Below, in pieces: positions 46,800 to 58,161 of a DNA stretch of 64,000 nt. Within the stretch, counting starts at the first letter, position 1. Each line of letters opens with the position of its first letter. The position numbers and the translations under genes are program-made. The DNA is from Oxytricha trifallax. Its lineage: Eukaryota > Ciliophora > Spirotrichea > Sporadotrichida > Oxytrichidae. The notes under the pieces were generated by a model. The model was not told where the DNA came from, did not search any database, and was given only the letters and a program-made list of their open reading frames with translations. Location of the stretch: NCBI GenBank assembly GCA_000711775.1, contig ARYC01001491.1, forward strand, positions 1 through 64,000, written 5' to 3'.

Positions 46800-48303
46800 T
46801 AATTAGTACTAATGTTTATTCCTAATAAACTTTGGAGCGCCAAAAACTTCACCCAAGACTATTTACAGCAAAATGTATATCAGGATTTTATCAATAGTGG
46901 TTCATGCATTTAAGGACGCTTGATAACGAATACCCATCACAACTCAACATTTGAGAGTGCTTGATTTGAAGTAATAACTCTTTTCTTGAAAATTTTGAGG
47001 CGCTATTACAAGGGCTAATATAGCATAGATGCCATAATAAACATAAGTAGAAAATGCTCTATCCTAAATAACACCTAACTCTGGTTATAGCTACAATCCT
47101 TGAGACTCTTTGACATATCAAAAGATATATTCAAGCTTATTTGTAGTGCATGCTACTTTATGATTGGTAACCAATGCTTTAGAAATCACATTAAGCTTAT
47201 GCTGCTTGTATAAATACATTGAATTATAGCTTAAAAAATGCAACACCTTGAATTCATCGATTTAGAATAAAATAGCTTGTAAAGATCTTTGTAACTGACA
47301 AGGAGGCATTGGGATCCATTGATATAACTGACGGGTTATGATAGATAGGAGTAGTCGAGAACACAAGTAACGGTGAGGCTTAGGAATCTTCTCATTGTAG
47401 TTGAAACACTCAGGAATCCTATTTAGTCAAAATAAAAAATACCCTATTATGAGTAGATTAACGATCAACCTAATAGGAAATTGCTTACTCCATATCATTA
47501 ATATTAAGTGGAGTTACATGCTTTTATCATAAGAAAACCATATAAGACAAGAAGGAAATGCAATTTATGCTCAAGAATATTAACACCAAACCATTCAAAA
47601 CAAACTGACATGTGAAAAGGCGGCTGGGTAATTGAAATAGAGTAAGTGAAGGAAAAATGTAGACATAAATATCTCGGCTCCCAGAACACTTGCCCGAGTC
47701 GGAGATTCCGCTACCCTTCAAATTTTTATGGAAATTCGAGTGGAGCCCTTGCACCTTCCCCATTCAAAGCTTTATTAAGGATTTTGTCTGCAATTAGGAA
47801 ATTTTCAAAAAGTATGTAATTTAAAAAAAAGCCAGATTATACTGATTTTGATTAAATGGAAGAACAATTAGATTTATTATAGATGAATATGAAAGGTTGA
47901 AAATATGGTATGGTGAAGGGAATGCGCAGATAAAATGCACAAGAATCAGTGAAAGATAAGAAAGGCAAATACAGAGCAGCCCTAGAACACTGATGAGCAA
48001 GCAAAAGCCACTCAGTCCTACATCCCTCGCCCTATTAATTGCTTATAAGCTCTCTCTACTATATGAAAACAACATCAGAGATGTATTCCTCAACAATTCT
48101 AAGTTTCTGGAATACCTCAGCACCACCTAAAGATGAGTCGAATACCAGTAGCGCCCAGTAATAGTATCACGGAGTGGGTTGGTTAAACTGGGAAGCTAGA
48201 ATAACTAGGATTATTGTACAAAGTCAGTTTAGGATTAAGACCAGCTGTAGGTTGAAGAGATTTTAAATTTGCAAATATTTACAATTCTTAGATCAAATTT
48301 AAA
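46800..48303 (+). pseudogene. Unknown protein-coding region, broken, about 1.5 kb
   Basis: Ciliate-code frames on the plus strand throughout: LERQKLHPRLFTAKCISGFY, QKMLYPKQHLTLVIATILET, LVKIFVTDKEALGSIDITDG (about 47270-47335), HIRQEGNAIYAQEYQHQTIQ, then IEYERLKIWYGEGNAQIKC-type sequence from 47853 (IIDEYERLKIWYGEGNAQIK), KPLSPTSLALLIAYKLSLLY and, after an in-frame TGA at 48133-48135, PVIVSRSGLVKLGSQNNQDY to TGA about 48303. Several frames overlap, so the exact protein is unclear. FVTDKEAL is of the kind seen around the second Asp of MULE transposases, but no other motif backs this. No family is assigned. Confidence 0.42.
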
Positions 48304-50332
48304 TTGAAATTCAGAACGAGAATTTTAAAGACTCGTCAACTTAAATAGTTGTTTAATTTTCATTATTTCATTTTATCTCCAATTTTTTATATGCTTTTAT
48401 CTCATTTAAACCAGATATACCACTTCTATTTCCTGCTAATTGTGGTCAATTAATTTGCTACCAATCACATCATCAGTTGATGCTAATTAAGGTTTTTTTG
48501 TCTCTCTTACTCTTCAAGCCTTCATAGGGAATCTATCCTTAAAAATAAAAAAAACTTGTGAAAAATTAAGCATAAATTTTATATTGGTTTTAAGGATTTT
48601 TTTAATTAAATCTTTATTCATTTTAGTGGAGAATTGTATGACTTAAAATGCAGATGGAACAGCGTTTAATTCTTTTTGGAACTTAAGCCTTCTGAGCCCT
48701 TGACGATGAAAACCAGAAAGTGGAGATTTATTTTCACAAGCTACAATAACTTTAGTTGACAGCAACGTTATGAATTTTATTTTAATAAAATCTTACTTAC
48801 ATCTTCTCTGATAGATTATTTTTATTTCCAATATCCATTACGAATAGCAGAATTTGAATATTAAACATCAAGTTGTTTATTTTCATGTTTATTCAATTTT
48901 CAATAAATATTTAGAATCTATTTGTAAGTTCTACTACTTATTGATTTGCCATAAGTAGAGATAATATTTTATCAACTTGTAGATCTGACACTTTTTATCA
49001 TCTACTATTTGATGACTATCACTAAGATTTCGAACCTTGATCCGAATAATTCATCGGTAATTTAATTTATGTCTTTCACATATCACTGCTTACTTCCAAC
49101 CATTTTCCTGTATCACTAAGCTTCTTGGAGTTCATTTAAATATTTAAAATTTAAATATATATATATATAGAATTAAAAATGATAGAATGATAATACTCTA
49201 AATGCTATCTTGTTCACTTTAAATTATGCAATTCTTCAGCTCCACTTTGTTAAGCCAGTCCTTCTCTTTTATTTACTCATTTCTTTGTCATCTAAGATCA
49301 CTTGATATGATATTTAGAAATCTGAATCTTTCTGGTATTTTCAACTTCTTCCATATCTAAAATCTTCTTTTGCTTCTCTTAAATGTGATGACCAGGAATT
49401 ATAACATAAAATAAAATTAAAACTCATTATAAGTACACTAATTTGATTTAAGTAAGATCTCATACTGAATCTGATTATGTCTATGAATAATATAATTAAA
49501 ACAACAATTTCAAAATATTTTGTTAATTTGTTTAGATCATGAATATACTCGTTTGAAAATATATTGTTTATTTATAGTTTTTAAATTGGCTGCTTTTTAC
49601 TTACTAGAAATTTGATTAAAGTTCTTTACAAAGATATAATTGAATGGAATAATGTGAAATGAAATTCTATAATTTAAAAAGAAGGCAGGCAATAATATAG
49701 TTTAATTAAAAAAAATAATTAGTAATGGATTAAGCTGATTGATAAAAAGCAATTCAAAATTTAATCAATTTTTAGTATTATGTATCCTTAAATTATTATA
49801 AATATATTAACTAATAATCAATTATTAGTAAAAATCGTTATTAGTATCTTATTTACAACATTTATACATCTAGAAATAATATTTTTATGCTATTTTACTT
49901 AAATTTATATGCTTAGACCTTATTATATTTTAGTTCAATCAGCTATTAATGGAGCGAATGGTACCTAAATCTCCTCTGATGTTAAATCCTACTTAAAGCA
50001 ATTCATGTGTCTTTTCAACTGAATAAGTTTCATCATAATAGCTGAATCGCAAGAAAATAACATCTATCTAAATGTGAGAAGGTTTAGTTTGAAATAAAAT
50101 ACAATGAATTTACAGTAAACTAATAATTAATATTAAGATCTAAGATGCCTCGTTGATGTAATATTATTATTCTTGAAAACCAGAATTATTTTTTCATTTA
50201 TCTGACAATAGCTATTGTGCTTGGAAGTCTTTGATTTATTAAACAAGCAATTTTTGGGATTCTGCATTGGTTCTCATTGATTTTTAAAATAAAGGATGGT
50301 TTCTATTTGTTAATAGTGAGTTATAACCGTCA
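48304..50332. other. AT-rich DNA with small less AT-rich patches
   Basis: Patches at 48650-48780 and 49230-49400 have short frames (LTMKTRKWRFIFTSYNNF; LDDKEMSKQKRRTGLTKWS) without a supporting context. The rest is AT-rich. Confidence 0.5.
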
Positions 50333-50875
50333 TTTAGAATCTAATAACTAGAAAATATAGTAGTAATAAAAAGCCTTGTACTCGCTGATGACTAAACATT
50401 ACTCAACTTCAAACAATTAGAATTGCAGCTGTTCAATTTGAAACCAACAATACTGAAGATCAAAGGTGACAGGGTAAGAACGAAATGTATTATTAGAGTT
50501 ACAAATGAATATTAAGTCAGTCATGGTATTTTCAAGAATCCATAACCTGTCTAATAGAGAGTGGTATATCTTTGTCGTAATTGGGAAAATACTAATAGAA
50601 AATACCATGATAACATTATTGAATCGAGAAGGAATTTAGACTAACAGTAAAGTAAATCAGCATAGGCAGTAGTAGAAGGTATAGGTTTGTAAGAATAACT
50701 TAGAATATAGCATAAGATACAACGAAATGCATGAAAAGTCATTTTTAAAATGAATATGGTCATATGAAACTTGACTAAGCCAAACATGTAATTTATCCTT
50801 ATTTTCATCCGAAGAATCAATTGATGTCACTGCTAAAACCTAGCTCACATTTTTGCATGAGCCTTTTTTAAACAT
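50333..50875 (-). CDS. Unknown coding region, minus strand
   Basis: From ATG 50873-50875: MFKKGSCKNVSQVLAVTSID, SSDENKDKLHVWLSQVSYDH, IHFKNDFSCISLYLMLYSKL. After a frame change near 50650 a second frame reads TKIYHSLLDRLWILENTMTD, LIFICNSNNTFRSYPVTFDL and QIEQLQFQLFEVEQCLVISE to TGA near 50333. Composition is balanced although AT-rich. No family is recognised. The start lies 13 bp from the divergent frame at 50889. Confidence 0.4.
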
Positions 50876-50888
50876 AGAAGTTTATAAA

Positions 50889-51050
50889 ATGACAAGATAA
50901 ATAATTCAGCCATCATATCATCAAGTTGGTGATATTACCATATCAACATCTATACATCAAAGACCTAAGATCCTGAATCCTTTTGAGGTAATACTAACTG
51001 CTCATGCATATGATATTTACATTCCCGAGAATAAATAAGGATTGTGTTGA
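50889..51050 (+). CDS. Small unknown ORF divergent from 50875
   Basis: ATG 50889, TGA 51048-51050, 53 codons: MTRQIIQPSYHQVGDITIST, PKILNPFEVILTAHAYDIYI, PENKQGLC. Good coding character. It is divergent from the minus-strand region with only 13 bp between ATGs, an arrangement either of two tiny genes or of an inverted segment of a scrambled gene. Confidence 0.38.
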
Positions 51051-52440
51051 TTTACAAATTATTTTTCAGTGGGCAGCTTCTAGTAGGTGTTACAATCGAT
51101 TATAAAAGTCAGAATTTACAATTGAACAGGAAGTCAACAGCTGCAGGTTATTTAAGTATTAAATAATAATGTCCGTGTCTGTATATAGTTCTGTAAAATA
51201 CACTGTATATTATAACGAAACATGAATTTAAAAGAATATAAGTATAATTAATATAAAAGTTATTTGAAAGTATAATTATTTAATTGTATTGTATTTTTCT
51301 TTCTCTCAAATTTTTACATCATTTTAATAATAATATTACAATATACGTAATTAATTTTGGGATTTATTAACAGATTATTATTTTCTATGCAATTATATAT
51401 TTATATTTGGGTCTCATTTAAATATATAAAATTAATTGAACAATTTCTGACAGGTTATAATTATTGTAATAATACTTTCATTCTATTAAATCTAGATCCT
51501 TGTGACAAAATTATACATAATTTCCAAAATCTTAATGATTAAATACTTATATATTCATAAATAAGTAATTTTCACATTTTGGAGTATAAAGCGTGTTAAT
51601 ATTATTTGACTAAATCTCTCGATTTTTGTAATGAATATTGAAATATTTAGATTACCAAACTATTTATTCCAAAGCCAGTTATGCAATATGTTTATCCAAG
51701 ATCATTCATAGACACAAATACATCTTTAAAAATAAGAATAATATATGGCAAAAATTAGCTTTACTAGCTCGATTTAGAATGATCAAAAGCTCTTGTTTAA
51801 GAACAATTTAATATATTTAACAATTTTACAAGATATAAAGATAAGTAGTATTATACTGGATAACTCTGCATTCTCAACCTAAATCTCCACTATTACAAAG
51901 AAAGGAAGCTTGATTCATCAACTTTAGAAGCCTCTATGCTTATATATTCCCAGCTCATTATATAAATATAGATAACCATCTTTAGCAAGTAAAACATTTA
52001 ATATTGATGTATCGATACTAGATAGATTTCAACGAAACTTTAAAGCTATATCTGAACAGTATTATACAATTTAATCAAATTAGTAAGATTTATTGCACTA
52101 TATATTTAACTGAAAGCGTTATAGAAGTGTCGAAATATATTCAAAATTAGATATGCTTTTAAGAGATTGAATATTACAATGAAATTGAAATAACCTTATT
52201 TAAACACAAAGAACTTTCTATTAAATTTATATTTACAAGAATTAATTTATTTCATGTCAAGTTTAAATATTATACTCTGTTCAAATTATAAAATCATAAT
52301 TTAATAATAAATAAATCTATTTTCATGAATATTTATCGGATATATTTATTAATATAAGTATAATATATATTCATTTTTATAATAAAAAAATTATTTATTT
52401 GCCAATAAAAAAGGTAAATGCTGAACATTAAAAAAATATC
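51051..52440. other. AT-rich DNA, no gene seen
   Basis: AT-rich filler; the frame at 51357-51542 is hydrophobic low-complexity and not convincing. Confidence 0.55.
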
Positions 52441-52640
52441 ATGATCTTACAAGTAACAGTGTTAGATAAAATAGCTACAACTGCAAGAAAAGAAAAAGCA
52501 TAAGAGTTTAAAAGATCAAATGCTCAAAGATTGCTATCATGAAGAGGATAAGTAGTAGGCAAATGGTGATATTAATTATGAAGAAAAGTCGATATAAAAT
52601 CAGGAAATTCTCAAATTTCTAAATATTTATATTATTTCAA
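52441..52640 (+). CDS. Short Lys/Gln-rich coding island
   Basis: Frame QEKKKHKSLKDQMLKDCYHE, EDKQQANGDINYEEKSIQNQ, EILKFL, with TAG/TAA used as Gln. It fades into AT-rich DNA on both sides. No family; possibly a gene segment. Confidence 0.33.
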
Positions 52641-53243
52641 AATCATTCTTTAGAAAAATATTATATATTTGTAAATAATTAATACATACATTTTATGGAT
52701 TGAAGATTAAGTTCAAAACTTTTACTTTTTGTTTGAAAATGTGTAATTATATTTTTATTAAAAATAGAACAATAGTATTTAACAAGATATTAAAAGAATT
52801 TTGAATATTATATTAGTTATATATCAAATTTAAGGCATGTTGCCATCCAAAAGGTGAATACCATTCACTAAATTCCCAATTAAAATTCATTAAATACCTG
52901 TAAATAACTTTTATTTTTTAAAATCATAATTGTCAAATTATATTAAGTCAATTATTTTCTCATGCTAGTAGAAAATTATTCTATTTTCAAATGTATTGTA
53001 GTTTTATAATATTATCAAATTACTATAAATAATGTTACTATTTGATGAAATAATTTATACTATAATTTTATTTTCTAGCTTAAAAATAATTTCAATATAA
53101 TTCAAATAATCAAAATGGGAATAATTAAATGTTGAAAGTAGTAAATGAAATAAATATATAGATGAAGGGTTAATGAATTAGTAAATTTATTTTAACTTTT
53201 AACATTTAAAACTATTAATTGCTATTATTACAAACTAAACTTG
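52641..53243. other. AT-rich DNA, no gene seen
   Basis: AT-rich filler before the third MT-A70 gene. Confidence 0.55.
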
Positions 53244-54115
53244 TCATAACTCATTCCCTAGCGTCGTCCAGTTCTCCCGAAGATTATGAGATCTCCCAAA
53301 GACTTTCAGGTATGGACTTCCGAGAACGAGTCTCTCCACGATTTCGTCCAGCTCATCAGGCTTTTGGGATGACTGTCTCATAGGGCTGACCATTACGTTT
53401 ATACTCTTCCTGAATTTGATAAATTACTTGTTGCTCTCATACTTTCCCTTGACTCCTACCATGCATAACTCCATGCCATGCTGCAAGTATCGTCCTGGTA
53501 CTTTATAGATATTGCCTTTGTTATCTGTTTTCACCCACACAATCGTTTCAATCCACCGATACTTGTGTTTTTTGAAGAAGTCTAGAGCTACTTCGGGCTT
53601 ACCGTTAGTGACCCAAATAAAAATGAAGCCATCTTCTTGCACCATCTCAATTGGGATCTCTTTTATTTTTTATCAGTGAGTGTATCGTAGCCAAAGTCCA
53701 GCATTGTTGAATCCCATGGAGGGTCCATGATTACCGCTCTAAACAAACTTCCATCCTATTACATCTACTGCTATCTTAGCTTGGCAAACACAGAGTAGAG
53801 TGTGACATCGCATTTTATGGGGTTGGGTGGTCGACTCATATTTTCAAATTTTTAATCCTAGTCTGAGAGTTTTAAAAGTTCAATCTTTGTTTTTTGCTTC
53901 AATTTGTCCTCGCATGCCTACAAAGTGACAGGCGGTGTGCATACCTGCCGAAGCTTTCTACGCATACATACTTCTTAGTCAAGAATTTCATCACCCTCTC
54001 TGCTATATATTCTCTCTCGTAGTGCTTGTAAGCAGCATGTATGCTACCAACGTAGTCATAACCACTGCATGGACAACTATAGACAATTTTAGAAAATGAT
54101 TAAATTAATAACTCT
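53244..54115 (-). pseudogene. Zinc-finger MT-A70 methyltransferase, copy 3, MTA1-like, DPPW intact
   Basis: From about 54115: IVYSCPCSGYDYVGSIHAAY (Cys/His cluster), ERVMKFLTKKYVCVESFGRY with HRLSLCRHAR (second cluster), KTKIELLKLSDQDQKFENMS, NPIKCDVTLYSVFAKLRQQQ, then FRAVIMDPPWDSTMLDFGYD with the complete DPPW catalytic motif, IEMVQEDGFIFIWVTNGKPE, YRWIETIVWVKTD, GRYLQHGMELCMVGVKGKY, and KVFGRSHNLRENWTTLGNEL to TGA 53244-53246. Two one-base slips: one in the A-run near 53670 between TLTDK and IKEIP, one near 53925. Otherwise it is the best preserved of the three copies. The MTA1-type enzymes of ciliates methylate adenine in DNA; the zinc-finger N-terminus plus MT-A70 architecture is shared by all three copies. 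The first exon or start may lie beyond 54115. Confidence 0.83.
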
Positions 54116-54630
54116 TATATTTTTATAAAACACTATTCTTTTACTTACCATTTATATCATAAATCTTTGAACAATTAATAAAATTTTATTTTTTTGTTGA
54201 AATGTTAACATGTTTTGTTGAAGTGTTTACATCAAATTATTAAATTGTAGAAAGTAGAAGATATGAATATTGCTGGAATAATTATTGTTTTTGGATAAAT
54301 TTATTACTTCATATTTAATTTAATTAATTATAAATTATGAAAGCAATTAAACTTTAGCAATTACAATGCATTATTTAAGTCAGATTCCCAGAGGGTTTTA
54401 ACTTTAAAAAACCAGTATACTTATTTTCGGTCTCATAAGTTTCAAAGCTATCTAAAACTCCCCTCCATTAGATATAGCGCATTTGCAGGAAAGCTAAATA
54501 ACTTTACGAGTAAGGAAAAACTACTCTGAACATCAACACTCGTTTGTGGATGAACTGCATTCTTTGTTAACATTGAAAAGATAGATGAGGTAGAAGTTAT
54601 AGAATGAGCATATTGAATTCTTAACTAGCT
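54116..54630. other. AT-rich DNA, no gene seen
   Basis: AT-rich filler. No telomeric or inverted terminal repeat is visible that would mark the left end of the following element. Confidence 0.5.
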
Positions 54631-55416
54631 TGAAACAACTTAGATATTCCACAGGAGGTATCCCTAGATGAAAATTTCACCTTCATTACAGTGCAAGTTG
54701 TTTCAATAAATGAAAATTAAACTCAAATCAATTATCACAAAGAAAACCCTAACAGAACGATGAAAGTTGAACTTTGGATAGTAACTGTATTAAATGTAGA
54801 ATTAGATTCTGCAGCTTTAGAAAGACGACTGCACTACTTGTGGACGAAACAATTTTTTAATTTCAAAACCCAGACTAAACTTAAATACTGTAGTCTAGAG
54901 GAGAATATTGAGCAAATAAACATAAGCAGTTTTAATTTTGCATATGCAGTGGTTGCAGCTATATCTGAATAGGAGGGGCTAGAATACTACAAAATATACA
55001 AGAAATCTGTGAATATTGATAAGTTTATAGAGTTCAGCACTGAGCTCAAACGGAAAACTGGGCTGAAAATAATTTCTATAGTTTGTTATTATCTTAAAGT
55101 TCACCATAGTAATAAGGTGAAGTATGCTTTATAGGATTTAGAGATACCATAAGTATTTTGCCCTCCTTATTCCCCTCAAACAAACCCTATTGAGAATTAC
55201 TTTAATCTATTAAAAAATTAATATAAGAAGATGAAACTAAATTTCAAACAACAATTAAGTTATAGATGCCGTTGCTTTTATTAAAGTAAGTATAAAATGT
55301 ATAGATTAGAAGACGGATGGAGACATAAGCAGGAAATGTTTGATTAGAGTTTAAAAATTGTGATTAAAATTTGTTAAGTGATTTAAGCTTCAAATGTTAA
55401 ATTGAAATTGCTTTGA
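54631..55416 (+). CDS. Tc1/IS630-type DDE transposase, diverged TBE relative
   Basis: Open in ciliate code from about 54631 to TGA 55414-55416, about 260 codons. Blocks: DENFTFITVQVVSINENQTQ, ELDSAALERRLHYLWTKQFF, YAVVAAISEQEGLEYYKIYK, FIEFSTELKRKTGLKIISIV, LKVHHSNKV at the second-Asp site (Asp not evident), and QVFCPPYSPQTNPIENYFNL with the third acidic residue intact. This is the Tc1/IS630 catalytic layout as in the 42-kDa TBE protein. The first methionine after the open start is at 54760. No stop or slip interrupts the frame, but the N-terminal DNA-binding part is missing or short. It converges on a 22-kDa-type gene, 49 bp between stops, as in TBEs. Confidence 0.75.
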
Positions 55417-55464
55417 TGGAGTTTCATTTCCTATTCAATAACCCTCATTAATTTTTCTATTTTA

Positions 55465-56188
55465 TCAACTTTCTTGAAGGCCACCAAGCTGTTATGTCCC
55501 GGGCATCCCAGTTATAAATTCTAAGAAGGTCACTGCCAAGTCTCGCTTTTCTTTTGGTTTTCGGGAAACATTCTTTCGAGTACTCTATTTGAGTAGGTGT
55601 ATTGTCTTACCTTGCTGCTCTAAAATGAAATTTGTATGAACATCATAAAAATATATTTTACTAGAGATATATGGAAGCTATGTCAGCTTATCATACCAAG
55701 CGTTCGTTATTTGTATAAAATCCCTCTTCTCTTCATCTCGACCTTGATCGTTTCGGATAGCAGGCGCATGCTAAACTAAAGTTTGTAAATACTCTGGCTC
55801 TATGGTATTTAAAACGTTGAAAAACAATTTCCTGTCAATTTGCTTTTTTTTATCACCAATGTCTGGGAGGTATTTACTTCATATCAGACTTGTGTTTTAT
55901 TTCACTCAGTATGTTGATGACTGAGAGCTCCTCATACTTCGGCACAATAATGATCTTTACGTCACAATTATTTAGGACGAGCTTTTCATCTTGCAATGCT
56001 TGCCTTATGAAGTCTTTGTTGATAGTTTCAATTGGTGGCAAAATTCCCTATAAAAAAAGGCCTCAAAATTTTATAGCTAACTTATACAGCCCTGTGAAGT
56101 ATTTATAAATATCAATCTTCGATTTGAACCTACTGATCAGCTTTCCTTAGGAAATTCTCATAAAGTCTTTTTCGAATTTATCATCCAT
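55465..56188 (-). pseudogene. TBE-type 22-kDa protein, most diverged copy, with conserved intron
   Basis: ATG 56186-56188 (MDDKFEKDFMRIS), LISRFKSKIDIYKYFTG, DFIRQALQDEKLVLNNCDVK, IIIVPKYEELSV, LFFNVLNTIEPEYLQTLVQH, DFIQITNAWYDKL, then PYIS, an intron at 55620-55661 (42 nt, GTAAAA to TTTTAG), and GKTIHLLKQSTRKNVSRKPK to TGA 55465-55467. The intron sits at the same codon and phase (A|GN after PYIS or PYLS) as intron 2 of the other copies. The region around intron 1 (56000-56060) is out of frame and a GT...AG stretch there may be a decayed intron. Frame slips at about 55870 as well. Function unknown. Confidence 0.75.
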
Positions 56189-56672
56189 GATCTCGTTGAA
56201 TGTACGTTTTTAGTTTTAAGTTAGCTCATTTGGAATTCCATGTGTTCTGTTTCGATTTTTCAGATTTGTGATTAAATTAACATATAGTTAGTTTATTAAT
56301 TGTTAGATATTAGAATTTTGTCTTAAGCCTATAAAGGATTCTTAATATACAGAGAAAATCATAAAATATATGAAATAGGTGTGATCTTCACAAGAAAATC
56401 ACAAAAAATCAAAACCTTGATCATTTATGGTTCTGCTAAGGAAACCCTTTCTAAACTCTTATTTGTCGAAATGTTTACACACAAAAAAATCACATAGATT
56501 TAAGAAAAAGTAAATGAAAGCTTGTGAGTCTTTTCATACTATAGAAGAGGCTTATTGTGATTAAAATTGTTAATAAATTTAATTAGACCACATTAAGATT
56601 ATTAATATAAATTAACTATGAGATTTAATCACTATAATATATTTTAAACCATAATTTAATTTCAAATTATAA
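56189..56672. other. AT-rich DNA between divergent genes
   Basis: Between the 22-kDa-type gene (minus) and the SecA-like gene (plus). No iterated GGTACC motif as in TBE is seen. Confidence 0.5.
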
Positions 56673-57006
56673 ATGGTCGAAACGTACTCAGGATTGAGAA
56701 GCGAAATTTAAGACTTTTCAGAATAGATATAAAGTAATTTCGGGGTGCAGTTGTCCAAAGCTGCTATGATTAGGATTGCTCTTGGTAAAGTTCGCAAAGC
56801 CAGATAGTTTAGCGTTACGGTTTTCAAAACTATCTTCAAAGGTCAGAAAGGCATGCATTAAGGTTACTAAACGCCACATGTAGAGCATTTCACAAGCAAC
56901 TTAGAACTTCAGCCTAACATTCAAAGAGGTTAAAGATAAATCAATATTTGATCAAGCTCTGAATGATCTAAGTAAGGAGGTTATATAAGAGACAATAAAA
57001 AAAGAG

Positions 57007-57623
57007 GGCTGTGAGGTAGTATCCTCCCCTCCCCCCTAATGTATACTTTTCTTTTTGTAATCTGATAGATTTTTCGACGCTGAGTAATAGTAGCAGATGA
57101 ACATGGAATGTGCGAGTAATAGTTTTGGAGCTATGGCCTCATCAAAGTCACTTTATATATATAAAAATCATTATAAATTTTATAAAAAATTTCAAATTTT
57201 TCACAAAATTTAATTTCTATAAAATTAACGATTTTAACAGTTTTTAACTATAAATTATATCTTATTTATTATAATTTTATAAAGTGATTTAAAAATCATT
57301 TTAACTTTCATTTAAGATTTTCATAAAGACTATTAAAGTTCACTTTATAAAATTATAATAAATAAGATATAATTTGTAAATATAGTTAAAAACTGTTAAA
57401 ATCGTTAATTTTATAGAAATTAAATTTTGTGAAAAATTTGAATTTTTATATAAAATTTATAATGATTTTTATATATAAAAAGTGACTTTGATGAGGCCAT
57501 AGCTCCAAAACTATTGCTCGCACATTCCATGTTCATCTACTACTATTACTCAGCGTCAAAAACTCTATCAGATTACAAAAATAAAAGTATATATTAGGGA
57601 GGGGGGGATACGACCTCATAGCC
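57007..57623. mobile_element. Foldback element, 8-bp target duplication AAAAAGAG
   Basis: GGCTGTGAGGTAGTATCCTC at the left returns as complement at 57604-57623; arms of about 280 bp pair with few mismatches around an AT-rich centre near 57310. The 8-bp repeat AAAAAGAG lies at 56999-57006 and 57624-57631. It interrupts the SecA-like gene. Same build as 3807-4482: GGCT/AGCC ends, C-run near the end, and no coding capacity. Confidence 0.88.
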
Positions 57624-58127
57624 AAAAAGAGAGATAAAGAATAAAAAGGCAAACAGCGGCATAAATCTAAAATTAGTTTCAGCTTCTGTAAACCTCATCT
57701 CTTATTAATAAGAACTCCTTGAGACCTTCATCTGATCTGGGCAAGGACGTTAGCTCAAACAAAGAGGTTGATGAAAGCGATGGAAACAGCAGACATATCA
57801 TGCAACTGGCGCTTGGCATTTTGTTCGCATATGATTCTTCCCCAATTCAAATTAACAACCAGCTCTTACAGAACTTTAGGAAAGCTTTGCTAGATCACAA
57901 AAACCTTCTTGCTCCAGCGATTCACTATCAAGCTAGTAAGGTTTACGATGAAGTTTTCGATTTATTACTTCAGCCTAAACATTTCGACATTCCCCTACGT
58001 CCATTACAGCTGGCAAAATTTTATCAATCATTTTTAACAAATAATATCAATAAATGCTCGGCAATCATAAACACAATGTTTTTTTAAATTAATCATTGTA
58101 CAATATAACCTATATAACACATTTGTT

Positions 58128-58161
58128 AACCGTCGGCACTTTTTAAAAACTGCCGACGGTT
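58128..58161. repeat. Short perfect hairpin AACCGTCGGCA / TGCCGACGGTT
   Basis: Eleven-base perfect arms with a 12-base AT-rich loop, in AT-rich DNA between two parts of the SecA-like gene. The outer flanks GTT/GAA do not continue the pairing. It may be a minimal palindromic insertion or a transcript hairpin. Confidence 0.8.

Noticed and set aside
47504-47763. Minus-strand frames
   Set aside because: Shadows of the plus-strand coding region at 46800-48303.
48690-48780. RKWRFIFTSYNNF as a Rep-protein motif 1
   Set aside because: Only one short match, no HUH or helicase motifs nearby, and no element ends; too little to claim.
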